Source: Exserohilum rostratum
Taxonomy: Eukaryota > Ascomycota > Dothideomycetes > Pleosporales > Pleosporaceae
Reading direction: 5' to 3'
Assembly: GCA_026367775.1 (NCBI GenBank)
Contig: CP111159.1
Coordinates: 992,001 to 1,056,000, forward strand
Length of the DNA: 64,000 nucleotides
Of the stretch, positions 31,984 to 42,947 are shown one piece after another. The notes beneath the pieces were generated by a model that was given only the letters and a program-made list of their open reading frames with translations, was not told where the DNA came from and made no database searches. Every line of letters begins with the position of its first letter. Position 1 is the stretch's first letter. A program made the position numbers and the translations under genes.

Positions 31984-33672
31984 AAGCCTTCGTCTGTCTA
32001 GTTAGACGACACTCTTGGGGATGGGAAAGAAAAGAGGCGACGAGAGCTTGCCGGCTGCCACACAATGCTGAAAAAGCTTGCAGGGCAGGTCGAGCATCAC
32101 TGTGGAAGCAACAGATTGGTCCTTTTGCGCCTGCCGCTGTAGTCTCGAGATGACTTCGAGGCTAGGCGCCCATGCAACAAAGCATGCAGTGGCGGAGCAC
32201 GAGGCTTTAATCGGCTTTCGTATGATCTGGGGGCTGGCGTCCGGTTTGGGGTCTGGGTGTTATTGTATGAGGTCACGAAATACACCTACACTTGCATGAG
32301 CACCATGCTATCGACTTGCTCAGAAGCAGCAATGCTAAGTGATTTTGCGCAACGCCATAGCATAGTGCATGGTACTGAATGCTCGGGGTTCAATACAAGC
32401 ATAACTAAGATCAAGCAGGCGAAATATGCTTTATATATGGCCTTGCGTCAAAGATTGTGGATTTAGTGGAGGACATACACGGTGCTTAGAACCGAGTATG
32501 GCCTTGTGTAGTGGATGCGAACAGCTCCGTGTGCGTAGTGATTCGTTATTGCATATCTGCTGGAGAACGCCGGTCTTCACATGCTCTTGGCCTACGCTCG
32601 AGGCAGAGTTTATGATCTCTTCCACGTCATACCAATTTCCTCTCCAAAGATAGTGGAATGCTTCCGCTGGGCGTGATTCGCAACGAGATAACAGGTCACG
32701 TGTCTAGTAGTTCTTGCGGTGAGCTGTTACAAGGGCATCGAGGTTCCGTTCGGGCCGAACTGCATGTATGTGCGTGGGTGCATTAACAAATTTTAAAAAA
32801 TCGTCACGGAAAGCGTAGACGGGAACTAAGATCGTGATATCGGGTAGTGGAGGGAGATGGAGTGGTGATTCCTAGAGAGATTGGTTTCTCTTACTCGTGC
32901 CAAGGAGCTATCTCGTTAAGCCGAGAAAGACAACTCGGTGGGTTTCTGTCCGAAGTACGTACTACCAACCACCACCAATGAGCTGTACATCAAAGACTTC
33001 GTACGAAAGTAAAACACCCACCCTCACAGGTTATAGATAAGGACCTCAAGGGAAGTAGAGACGGTAAATAGAGTGTCCGAAAGTGGAGTTTCTACCAAGC
33101 AAGCTGTCATCAAAGGATCACTCCCAGGATGGCGTCTCCGAGGTTGGTGCGAGTCGACTAAGCCGTGTCAGGCCACGCTAGACACTAATAAGGCAAGCCT
33201 GACGTGCCCCCAGACACTCAATTGCCGCGCTCCTATTCCGCCTACGCTGGTGGTGCTCCCCGCAGCATGACGGCAAGCCTGTGCGGCCACGCAGCACCGG
33301 TGTACCGTTTTCCAGAGCATGGGGGTGTCTTGTACCCGATTTTGTTGCCGGGCTGCTTGACACTCCCGATATGCTTTGCCATGGTTCCATGAGCCGCCTG
33401 ACGTCTAACACTAGTCTGCGTTGGGGACCTGATGGCGTCGGCGCATTTCCAGATGCTCTCTTCTTAAATAGCAGCAGGCCTGGCTGTCTATCGGTTATTT
33501 TATAGTCGGTTAATACGAGCTTCCACTCTTCTTCCTTTGTTATATATTTGCACGGCTGTCCCACCAATCTCTGCCCTGGTATAGATAAGCTTACCTCTCG
33601 ACTATATAGTGTGGGGTTCATATCGCAGCGCTTCCCTTTTCGAGAACCTTTACATACGACACAAACGAAGCC
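31984..33672. other. Intergenic region upstream of monooxygenase
   Basis: No gene recognised over 1.7 kb. The last 130 bp carry CCAAT, GATAAG and TATATA motifs and are listed as a promoter. Confidence 0.5.
33564..33608 (+). promoter_or_regulatory. Candidate core promoter of the monooxygenase gene
   Basis: CCAAT at 33564-33568, GATAAG at 33584-33589 and TATATA at 33603-33608 lie in order about 110, 90 and 70 bp before the start codon. GATAAG is the core site of fungal GATA factors such as AreA-type nitrogen regulators. Control by such a factor is inferred from the motif alone. Confidence 0.35.
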
Positions 33673-35620
33673 ATGGCAGTGGAAAACTACGACATTGTTA
33701 TTGTTGGTGCGGGGCCAGTCGGTCTTTGCCTTTCAACATGCCTGTCAAGATGGGGTTACAAGATCAAGCACATCGACAACCGAGCAGAGCCTACCCCTAC
33801 TGGTCGTGCAGACGGTATCCAACCGCGTTCACTGGATCTTCTGAGGAACATGGGCCTCAAGCGAAAGATTATGGAGCACGAGCCCGCCAAGGTGTACGAG
33901 GTTGCTTTCTGGGATCCAGCTCAGAAGGGTATCGTCAGGACCGGCACATGGGCTAGTTGCCCCAAGTTCATCGATGCGCGGTATCCTTTTACCACCCTGC
34001 TCCACCAGGGTCTGATCGAGCGCACTTTTATCCAGGACATCGAGAAGAACGGAACCCAGATCCAGAGGCCGTGGACGATCAAGGGATTCAAGAACGATGG
34101 CAAGGACAAGACATATCCTGTTGAGGTCCAGTTGGCCCATGTGGATGGAGAACAGGAGGAGACCGTTCGCGCCAAGTACCTTTTCAGCGGAGAGGGCGCC
34201 AGGAGTTTTGTCAGGGAACAGCTCGGCATCAACATGATCTACAAGGACCCTATTGCCCACGTCTGGGGAGTCATGGACGGTGTTGTCAGGACAACCTTCC
34301 CTGATATCAAGGTAAGCAGTTCTTTGATCTTGCATCTATCATTGCTTTGTGCTAACGACTTTTTAGATGAAATGCACTATCCACTCTGATGCTGGTTCCA
34401 TCATGATTATCCCCCGTGAGAACAACATGGTGCGCTTGTACATCCAGGTCGCATCTTCGACCGACAAGGACTGGAACCCCCGCAAGACTGTCTCCGCAGA
34501 GGAGGTTCAAGCCCGCGCCAAGGAGATTTTCAAGCCATACACCATCACTTGGGACCGTGTTGAGTGGTACTCTGTCTACCCCATTGGCCAGGGTATTGCT
34601 GAGCGCTATACTCTCGATGAGCGTGTATTCATGGGTGGCGATGCATGCCACACTCACAGCCCCAAGGCTGGTCAGGGTATGAACACTGCTTTCCTCGACG
34701 CAGTCAACCTTGCCTGGAAGATCCACCACGTCGAGAGCGGATGGGCACCACGCTCCCTTCTATCTACCTACGAATCTGAGCGCAAGCTCATCGCCGAAAC
34801 CCTCCTCGACTTCGACGCAAAGTACGCCAAGCTCTTCTCCACAAGGATACCCTCCGCAGGTGAAGTTGCTGGCGCCTCAGCAAAGGAAGCACCAGAAGAC
34901 AACGAGTTTATCAAGACCTTCAAGGCCAGCTGCGAGTTCACTAGTGGATACGGAGTCGCCTACAAGCCCAACGCAGTTAACTGGGGCCCCGAGCACCCCG
35001 CACAGCACCCTCTTATTCTGTCATACCCCAAGGGCACCACTCAACGGACAGGCAGAATCATGACACCTTCCACCGTCACCCGCGTCGTTGACGCCAACGT
35101 CGTCCACCTCGAACAAGAGATCCCCATGAACGGTTCCTACCGCGTCTTCATCTTCGGTGGCAGCCTCGACAAGAGCGCTCGCGCCCTCAAGGACCTCGCT
35201 ACCAGCATGTCGTCTCCCAACTCCTTCTTCAGCACCTTCCTGCACAAGGACCTCAAGGAGAAGGACCGCTACCACGAGCACCACAACCCCCACACCAACT
35301 TCTTGTCTCTTGCACTCATCTTCTCCGCACCCAGGTCAAGCATGCACATCGACGAGCAATTACCTCAGCCATTCGCCCGCTACGCCGATCACGTGTATGC
35401 TGATGACGTCTGGGACCAGAGGGTTCCTGACGCCAAGGCCGCTGCTCACGCTAAGATGGGTCTTAATGAGGAGACAGGCGGTGTTGTCGTTGTACGACCT
35501 GACGGCTACGTTGGTGTTGTCGTCAAGCTTGAGGAGGGCTCTGGTACTTGTGACGCGCTCGACAGCTGGTTTGGCTCCGTCACTGGAAAGAAGCTTGGTG
35601 GTGAGCGACCGAGCTTGTAG
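33673..35620 (+). CDS. FAD-dependent phenol 2-monooxygenase / hydroxybenzoate hydroxylase family enzyme
   Basis: Exons 33673-34311 and 34367-35620, with a GTAAGC...CTAAC...TTTAG intron, encode 630 residues. The start is in GCCATGG context. The FAD GxGxxG motif (GAGPVG) is at residues 12-17, and the family's second FAD site GGDACHTHSPKAGQGMN begins near residue 303. The C-terminal third (from about PAQHPLILSYPKG) is the thioredoxin-like dimerisation domain of phenol hydroxylases. Such enzymes ortho- or para-hydroxylate phenols or hydroxybenzoates with NADPH and O2, in aromatic catabolism or secondary metabolism. The overall length and order match 3-hydroxybenzoate 4-monooxygenase-like fungal proteins. 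The exact substrate is not evident, and no partner catabolic gene is adjacent. Confidence 0.92.
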
Positions 35621-36819
35621 ATAAAAAAAGCAAGCAATTGCAGATTATGATGTTATTCTTAGTTCTAATGATGGCATAGCATAGCGGTCCTGGGGTCTTT
35701 ATCATTTTTTTTTTAGTCACGCTCATAGTTTGCGAGTGCAACAAAATTCCAAATGATGATTCTTTTTTCACAATCAAACAATAGCCCTACCTTTGAAATT
35801 ATTGGAGTGATGTAGTACAGTGCTTACCATGATGTGCCGCCTGGCCTAAGGAACGTCCAGCAATATCCTTAAGATAGCGCAGCGATGTACGCGAAGCAAA
35901 GATGGTTAGAAACAAGATCGTATTGTTGCCACTAACCAACACATTTCAAGATAGTCCGAGGCTAGATTATACGTATATAGTATGTAGTTCCGTAGCTGGT
36001 GAGATCCGCTCCGCACTAGTGCGGAGCGGCATAATATCGCAAATAATATCACCGTTGAAAGCTTACTCAAGCTTGTTCCTGCCTATAAGAGCCTGGCTAG
36101 ATCTCTTCTGCTAAAGATGGGAGGCGCATGCGAAGAGCCGATGCTGTCTAGTAAAGACTTGTTACTCTAGGGCTTCGGTATGATGTGTGGGGTGACGCGG
36201 AAGACGGGAAGACTAGTAAGGCTTGAATATGCTGTGAAAGTTCAGTCCGCTGAAATGCAAGGGATAAAGAAAAAAAATACTCTGCAATGATCTCGGGAAT
36301 AAGAGGGATAATTGCTGGTGCCTAGGAATCCTCTAACATTCTCGCCTCTAGAATGCATTGTGAGCTTTCTACCAACTTGTAAGTGCTCACGATTCCTGCA
36401 CTAATACAACTCGCCTACGAGATACCTCCTACTATACGTCACCGGAGCTATGACTAGCCGTTCAAGTGCTAGAATCTTGATGGCTTAGGCATAGAGTAGC
36501 GTAATATAGCTTGAGCCAGTTTACAGCAATCAAGATAATACCAAGCATCTCCCAATGCGTAAATTGGTGATTAAATAACACAGCGACAAGTAGCACCAAA
36601 AAAGTCTTTGAAAACATAGATGCTGCGTTAGATGTACGCCAACACTTTGCTCATCATCGTCTCAGCATACGTAAATAATGACGTAATTGGCTACAACAAA
36701 AAATTCGATTCTAGTAAATTCCCAAAGTCTATGCACATAGTACATGCTATTCCCCTCCAAACGCCACATGACGATCTACCCTTCTAATTACTCCCCCTTA
36801 CTTTCTCCCACATCCAACT
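35621..36819. other. AT-rich intergenic region with palindrome
   Basis: TA-rich, gene-free sequence between the monooxygenase and thioesterase 3' ends. It contains the perfect palindrome at 36006-36029. Frequent TA dinucleotides could reflect an old, mutated repeat, but no transposon coding remnant was recognised. Confidence 0.5.
36006..36029. repeat. Perfect 24-bp palindrome
   Basis: The half-site CCGCTCCGCACT (36006-36017) is followed without spacer by its exact reverse complement. It is GC-rich within AT-rich surroundings. It could be abutted terminal inverted repeats of a small DNA transposon remnant, or a protein-binding site. Confidence 0.75.
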
Positions 36820-37900
36820 CTAGTTTACTACCCTCTTCATCTGCGCCGCCTGTCTCGGCTCGATAAACAGCGCCTCAGCCTGCGTGAGTACTATTCCTTC
36901 CTTCTTGCCTTGCTCCCAGTCGGCGGCTGAAGGAAGCGACTCCAACCGGCCCTTGACCCACGCCTTTCTACCCTCGGCTTTCGTTGTCTCAGCGTAGAGG
37001 ACTACGATCTGGCCGGCCATGCATGGGGCTTTGTAGTCGATCTTCAGACTGGCTGTTACACCGACTTTGTTGGGGAGCGCGGGGAAACAGCAGCGTGCGA
37101 GACCCTCGTCGAGAAGCGTTGCTAGGAGTCCTCCGTGTACGATGCCGGGGTGTCCGCACAGCGCGCTGCCGAGGTACTGCATTGAAACATAGTGGGAGCC
37201 GTCGCTTGTTGTGAATTGTAGTGGGGGCACCGCAATCTTGTCTTCACCAAGGAGCGTTCCGCCCGTGAGATTTTGCGGGCGGAGTTGTTCCGGGATTTTG
37301 AGATGCGGGCGCGAGGCAATGTATTTGGGGTCTTCGAGGAGGCTCTTTGTGAGCGGGTGTTCGAATATGCTCTTCTCAATCTCTGCTAGTTGTTCGCTCG
37401 ACGGCTGGTAGATTTCAAGTGTCTCGGCGTCGGTGGGTGGGTTGGCGAGGTCCTGGATAGACTGCAATGCGGGGGCGCCAGCCATGATGAAACCGGTTGC
37501 GAAGGTGACGAGCGTGAGAGCGAGGGCAATGGGTAAACGAACGTAAATGGGACGTTTAGGAGCAGAATTTGTGTTCGGAGGAGGCGGCGGCGACTGAGAA
37601 GTATGCGTTCCTTGCGATAAAGGTGCTAACTGGATGTTTAGCTAAAAGTTCATTCCTTGCATATGATGACGGTAAGACAACGCACTGCCGGATTTTTTTC
37701 GTCTCTGTAGAACTTAAAGGAAACTTACCCGTGTCACTTTGCAGTCTGACCTGTCTGTTGATGTCTCTCCATGTCGCCAGGGGGACAATTCCATCTTTTA
37801 TACCAAGCCGGCCAACTTCGCACCGCACCAATGGCGTCCTACTACCAATGCCCCGACACCGACCCACATGCCTAAATATGGTAGACCTTGCGGAAATCAT
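36820..37900 (-). CDS. Hotdog-fold (PaaI/THEM4-like) thioesterase, probably mitochondrial
   Basis: Two exons are inferred, 37729-37900 and 36820-37625; the 103-nt intron has a GTAAGT donor, GCTAAAC branch and TTAG acceptor, giving 325 residues. Exon 1 encodes an Arg-rich, acid-poor N-terminus (MISARSTIFRHVGRCRGIG) that looks like a mitochondrial targeting peptide. Exon 2 opens with a Pro run and then one hydrophobic helix (LPIALALTLVTFATGFIMAG) before the enzyme domain. The hotdog signature is GIVHGGLLATLLDE, followed by VGVTASLKIDYKAP. Family members hydrolyse acyl-CoA thioesters. If exon 1 is not used, translation could begin at Met 37485, giving a 221-residue soluble form. The splice model is by eye. 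Confidence 0.82.
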
Positions 37901-38618
37901 GGTTATGGTGTGCCCAGAAACAGAGAATTCTGGCCTAGTCGATTGCGTTGCGATTGAGTCGGTGAACGTCTAGTAACAGTGGAGGGTCCGCGTGCCGCTC
38001 GGGCCTTATGCACGATGTACCTCGGCTCAAAACTATCCGGTGTTTAATGCTGCGTTCCTGAGAAATCTGATCCTTGGTAGGCTAAGACAACGGATAGTGC
38101 CCCAAGACTCATGTTCGTGCGTGATTCGGCCGATGCAGTCGTGGACAATCTATACTCCGCGGGAAAGCCCCTATCTTTGAATGTGCTTTCGATACCAACC
38201 ATGTCAGCCACATGCTTCATACGTATCACGATAAGCCATGCTGAGGGTGAAATGCTTTTGGAAAAAAAAAATTGAGATTTGGTTTACTTTTTCCTACAGC
38301 TCTGCCCTTGCATGCTTTGCGCTGTCTGTACCCTCTTTGCAACCATCCGTTGAATCATCATACAATTACATACAGAGTAGAGAAGTGTGTCATGTCGAGC
38401 GCCTTGCTCATCAGCAACGCTCGTCTATCCACTTCCATGACCCAGAGAACAAAATTACCCGTCAAAAACAGGTTTCATAATAAAACAAGACAGCTGAATC
38501 TTTTGGACGCCAAAGATGCTGAGAGAACAGGAGCGCTAGCGTAAAGATGCGAACAAAGATTGTAATCGTACATGGGGTGGGCGTAGATGAAACGAGAGAG
38601 ATTGGTATGGCAAGCCGC
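37901..38618. other. Intergenic region
   Basis: 5' flank of the thioesterase gene and 3' flank of TIM44. No gene or repeat was recognised. Confidence 0.5.
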
Positions 38619-40320
38619 TCAGTAATAATCTCTGGCGCTCTTTTGCAACTCGATCAATCTCCATCCTCTTGTCTCGGGGTTGTTGACGTCTTCTGGTATC
38701 CTGGTCACACCAATGGCGTATGTGACCTGTTGGACCTTGTCGTCCATACCCGACGCCAACTCTCCGCTCTTCGCATTGCGGTAAACATGAACCTCTTGGG
38801 TTCTGCAAGTGAGGATGAAGACAGGGATCTCTCCTGGCTCCAAAAGTTTTGCGTTGAGGACATCGACGCCACGAATGTCTACAATCTTGCCGTCAGACTT
38901 GAGGCCAGCGGCCTGGTACTGTTGCATCAGGGCAGCGTAGACTGAGTACTGAGCGGCCGACAACCACTCCTTCAAGACGGCGACATCGCCCTTGACGTAT
39001 GCATCCAACACCTCGGGCAAGATGTATTCACGCATCTCAGTTAGGAAATCCTCCATCTGGAAGTTGGGGTCCATCTCTCGGAACCTCTTGATGACCATGG
39101 CGGTCTCGTTTTCAGCAAAGAATCCAGTAATGCGGTCTGAGATGCTGCGAGCCGTCTCAATGATGGCATTGTCAGACTCTCTGTAGACGGCCTTCATGTT
39201 GAAGAAACCTTGGGCGAGCTTGGAGTTGTCTTTCCACTCCCTCCAGACCTCCTTGTACTTTGCATCCTTGTGCAATGTGACGTTGGTACCGGCACTGCCT
39301 AGTGTTAGCTGAGTGTTGTCGAGTTGCTAAGAATTGTTCTTACTTTGGATCCTCTTCCATTGGTCCAACTTTCTTGCCTCCGGTTCGCTTGAGTTCATTG
39401 AGCTCACGCAATTCTCGCCTCTTCCTGCGCTCCTCCTTTTCGACCCAACCACCATATCTGGAGGAGCTTCCATCGTCAATGGTCTCCTTGACGGCTTGGA
39501 AAGCCTTTGTTTGCCGCACTGGTCGTGTTGCATACTCGATGCCACTTCCAGTAACCCTAGCAGCAGCGCGAACGCCCTTCACGGGCATGGTGTCCCATGT
39601 CCAGGCCGCACCCTGACCCACAGCCGATGCAGTCGCTTTCAGTGCCTCGGTTGTTTTTGTCTTTGCAGCCTCAGAAAGTTGTCCAGCTCTTTGGACATTG
39701 GGGTTCTGTTGGAACTCGTGCAGCGCACCGCCCAGTTGTTTTGTGCCCTCATTCCAGTCTTTGGAAGCCTGGAATTCCTGCTTCAGCGTCTCAGTGAAGA
39801 CTTGCCACGGGGTCTTATCGCCGTGGGGTGGAGGTGGGGGTGCATCCTGCTTCTCTTTTTTCTGACCCTCCTCACCTTCCTTTTGTTCACCAGACTCTTC
39901 CTCGCCCTCTTTCTTTTCCTTTGCTTCCTCACCCTCCTTCTTAGCCTGTTCGCCTGCAGCCTCTTCTGCAGTGCTGCCTTCAGAGGTTGTGGACTTCTTG
40001 GGCTCGGGTTCTTCGTGTTTTACACTTTTTTGCTTTTGCGCTTGTTCGTACAATGCGGGGCGAGAAGAAAAGTGGCGGGCGTATGCGGAAGATGTGCGGA
40101 ACAGGACATCTCGAGGTAGAAAGTCGCTGCGGAGGAAGGTTTGTGAGGAAGACAAAGAGGTGGCTGGTAGCGACGTGCGTGCAACCGAAGCTTGCGGTGT
40201 TCGAGGTAATGTCGATATCCGTCTATACGCTGTAGTTCTTCCATAGGCGGCTGCCGGAGTCGCAGCGGCGGACTGCCATCGCGCACTGGCAGCAAGTGTG
40301 CTTGAAGTTGGCGGTCTCAT
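38619..40320 (-). CDS. TIM44: Mitochondrial import inner-membrane translocase subunit TIM44
   Basis: Exons 39344-40320 and 38619-39294, separated by a 49-nt intron whose acceptor is the second AG (GGCAG), encode 550 residues. The join reads EEDPN-AGTNVTLHKDAKYKEV, typical for the family. The N-terminus is a Ser/Ala/Arg-rich presequence, followed by a long Glu/Lys-rich low-complexity linker (about residues 95-165). The conserved C-terminal domain contains GFFAENETAMVIKRFREMDP, ILPEVLDAYVKGD and IPVFILTCRTQEVHVYRN. TIM44 tethers mtHsp70 (Ssc1) to the TIM23 channel to drive matrix import. The gene is divergent from MRPS18, 241 bp apart. Confidence 0.96.
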
Positions 40321-40561
40321 GCTCTGTAGATGAAAATAATAGAAGTTTTGGTCTCAATTGCAATGGATGACTAGTCCAGGAAGTGCAGGTTCAAGGCAAG
40401 ACCGCGGGCAGGGTTGAGTGAAAACGTCAGGCGGGATTGCCATCTTTTTCCGCATCGGCCTTTCGGCAATGCCAAGCATCGCAACTTCCCAACTTTCTTT
40501 GACCTTCTAGCTCGCCAACGCAATCCAAACCCGAATTGGGGCAAATATCGCCGTCGCCAAT
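40321..40561. promoter_or_regulatory. Short bidirectional promoter between TIM44 and MRPS18
   Basis: Only 241 bp separate the two start codons, so both promoters must share this segment. Both products are mitochondrial, which would allow joint control. Confidence 0.55.
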
Positions 40562-41215
40562 ATGGTCAACAACACGGTATTACGGACATTCCGGTCCCTC
40601 ACATCGACCATTTGCACATCATGTCGGCAAACGCAATCGCTGCGACCCTTCACACACAGCACGCGGACCCTCAATGCGGCGCCCACCGACCGCAGCAAAC
40701 CTGAACAGTCCATGGACTCACTGCTCTCCAACGTGGACCAAAATTTTCGTCAAGCCGGCCAGGACCAATTTTCGTCCCTCATTCCAAGGGCAGATGGCGA
40801 GCCCGCCTACCGCAACTTAGTCCAGCGCGAGTGGGAGGAAGACGACAGGCACAAACTACACATTTACGCACATAAACACAACACACACTTGTGCCTTACA
40901 AAGCCCAATCGCGATCCCATGATCTCAGTGTCTTGTGGCAACATCGGCTTCAGGAAAGCAGGAAGGGGCTCGTATGACGCTGCCTATCAACTGGCGGCCT
41001 TTTTGATGAACAGAATTCAAGACAAGGGTCTGATACCACAGATCAAAAAGCTAGAACTGGTATACAGAGGTTTCGGACCAGGACGAGAGGCTGTTACAAA
41101 GGCGATACTGGGCAGCGAGGGAAAGAAGATAAGGCCACTGATTACCAAGTTGGCGGATTCGACGAGGTTGAAATTCGGTGGTACGAGGAGCAAGAAGCCA
41201 AGGAGACTGGGTTAG
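40562..41215 (+). CDS. MRPS18: Mitochondrial small-subunit ribosomal protein uS11m
   Basis: A single exon of 217 residues. An Arg/Ser/Thr-rich presequence (to about residue 40) precedes a linker and the S11 domain: HIYAHKHNTHLCLTKPNRDP, then SCGNIGFRKAGRGSYDAAYQ, LELVYRGFGPGREAVTKAI, and the basic C-terminus KFGGTRSKKPRRLG. These are the bacterial S11 signature elements in order. The protein lies on the platform of the mitoribosomal small subunit. The symbol follows the yeast name for uS11m. It converges on the PPPDE gene. Confidence 0.93.
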   Translation: MVNNTVLRTFRSLTSTICTSCRQTQSLRPFTHSTRTLNAAPTDRSKPEQSMDSLLSNVDQNFRQAGQDQFSSLIPRADGEPAYRNLVQREWEEDDRHKLHIYAHKHNTHLCLTKPNRDPMISVSCGNIGFRKAGRGSYDAAYQLAAFLMNRIQDKGLIPQIKKLELVYRGFGPGREAVTKAILGSEGKKIRPLITKLADSTRLKFGGTRSKKPRRLG

Positions 41216-41385
41216 AGACTTGGACTTGTGCATATGGAGAGTATTGCGAGAATCATGAGGATTGTACAATATGGAGACTGTACGATGAATGTGTAGCACT
41301 AGCAGGACTCCAATCGAGACCTTGAGTGCGAACATCACCACAGAACCGTGCATGTGAATCAAGGCAAATCAGACCGTTTTGAGAG

Positions 41386-42247
41386 TCATGTCAAATTTCT
41401 CGGCAGTGGCGCCCTTTCAGCGGGTGGCATAGTCCTACCACCAGAATCCGTTTCCGCGATGTTAACAAGCCTGGGCGCAAGATTTCGGGCCTCATGCCTA
41501 ATAGGCCCTCTTGCGCCTCCCTGACTACCACGGCTACTTCCAGCAGAATAGCTTGTGTTCTCCCAGCCCCTTGCTTCGTTGGCCTTCCGAGCTCGTTCCC
41601 GCTCTCGGTCGTGTCGCAGCATAGATGATCCTTCGTCTTCAAACTCTTCGTCAAGTAACTCTCCATCCGCAGTATCATAATCCGGTGGCGCTATCCATTC
41701 CCGTGGCACAACGCATGGAAGAGCGACGCCGATGCTAGCTGCGCGATTCAGATAGCCTGGGGCTGGGCGGCCAGTGAGCTTTTCGCAGAGGTATGATGTA
41801 AAGTGATTACAATTTTTGGTAAGGAGATTGTACGATGTCCCTTGGAATTCCTGTGAGGCCTATAACACGTCAGCTGATTCTTTGCGCATGTACAGTGTCG
41901 CAAACCTCTTGGATAATGGCATCGAGTTCTTCGGTAGGGCGGAACGAGAAACCATGTAGGATCGCTTGCTTGAAGGTACCACCTGGGGGCTCCTGCCCAG
42001 GCTTGGTCCAATATACTCCAGTGAGATCACGCCGGTCGTGTCCCCCATACGCATATTCCCGGTCGCCGATCACAACGCCAGTGTGCAGGAGAGAGCTGCC
42101 AATTGCCCAGAGAATAGTCGCAACTTTTCCGGGAGGCAGCAAATCGTAGACGTGAATCGTGACCTCGGTTCTTTGCAAAGACAGCGTATTCCTATGTAGG
42201 CTGGAGCTTTGGCGCGAGGGTTTTGGACGGGTAGCAGACGACGACAT
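41386..42247 (-). CDS. PPPDE-domain cysteine peptidase (DeSI-type deSUMOylating isopeptidase)
   Basis: Exons 41906-42247 and 41386-41859, with a 46-nt intron (weak GTTTGC donor, TATAG acceptor), give 271 residues. The join reads IIQE|ASQEFQGTSYNLL. The PPPDE fold runs from VTIHVYDL to about residue 165. The catalytic His is H55 in LLHTGVV and the Cys is C131 in NCNHFT. Such enzymes remove SUMO or ubiquitin, or have related isopeptidase activity. The C-terminal 100 residues are disordered, rich in Arg/Glu then Gly/Arg/Ser. An upstream in-frame Met at 42268 would add seven residues. The substrate is not predictable. Confidence 0.9.
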
Positions 42248-42947
42248 TTTGTACGGTGGTATATGCACTATTCGAATATGGTATCTAGTGTACTGTCGCA
42301 GGTATCGCTATTCTGGGACCGAAGATGAAATGGTGGGGTATCATAGACAACGGCAAAGGAACGATTATGTAGGTGTCGCGGAAGACGCCCAGGCGAGGTC
42401 GTGGGGCGGAGCGAGTGAGGGCAGCGGATAGGGGACCTGCCCTTGGAGCAATAGGCGGAGGGTGAGGTGTGGGAGCGGAGATGAGGGATAGAGGCGGAGG
42501 CTCATGACAGTCGACGTACGTACGTACAACACCGCTGTTTGGCGATCCGCCGTGCAGCAGCGCGCGGCAAGCATGCACCCAGGCCAGGCCCCGGGTCGTC
42601 CTTTCCGCCCTTGGCCTAGCGCCGCAGCCACGCCAAGCGAGCTCAGGTGGTCCTAGCGCCAAAACTTAAGCTGCAAAATTCGATTGGATTTGGGCCGCCC
42701 GCCGTCAACCAACCCAGCACACGCAGGAGAGCGGCTGCAAGTCACTCTCCCACCCCTCTATTTCATCACGCCCCCCACCACGCCTCTCACCTTTTCTTTC
42801 TCTTCTTTGATACCCACTTTTTACCGCCCGACAGCAAGTACTGTCTGCCACTTTTCGGCGCATTTACGCTCCTCTACTTCTCCCCCCAAATTTTTCATCA
42901 CTTTTGCAGCCACCCGCACCTACGCGTCCGCGCCCAAGAAGAAAAAA
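42248..42947. other. Divergent region between PPPDE gene and OLA1
   Basis: Contains a short GTAC repeat near 42515-42527 and, in the last 200 bp, a C/T-rich leader just before OLA1, common for highly expressed fungal genes. No gene was seen. Confidence 0.5.

Noticed and set aside
33829..34335. 168-codon frame antisense to the monooxygenase
   Set aside because: Fully inside confirmed exon sequence on the other strand; shadow frame.
35621..36819. RIP-mutated transposon
   Set aside because: The region is TA-rich and carries a palindrome, but no coding remnant, long terminal repeat or second copy is visible in the window, so only the palindrome is reported.
31984..37900. Secondary-metabolite or aromatic-catabolism gene cluster
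   Set aside because: Only one oxygenase and one generic thioesterase are present, facing each other's 3' ends across 1.2 kb. No synthase, dioxygenase, transporter or regulator accompanies them.
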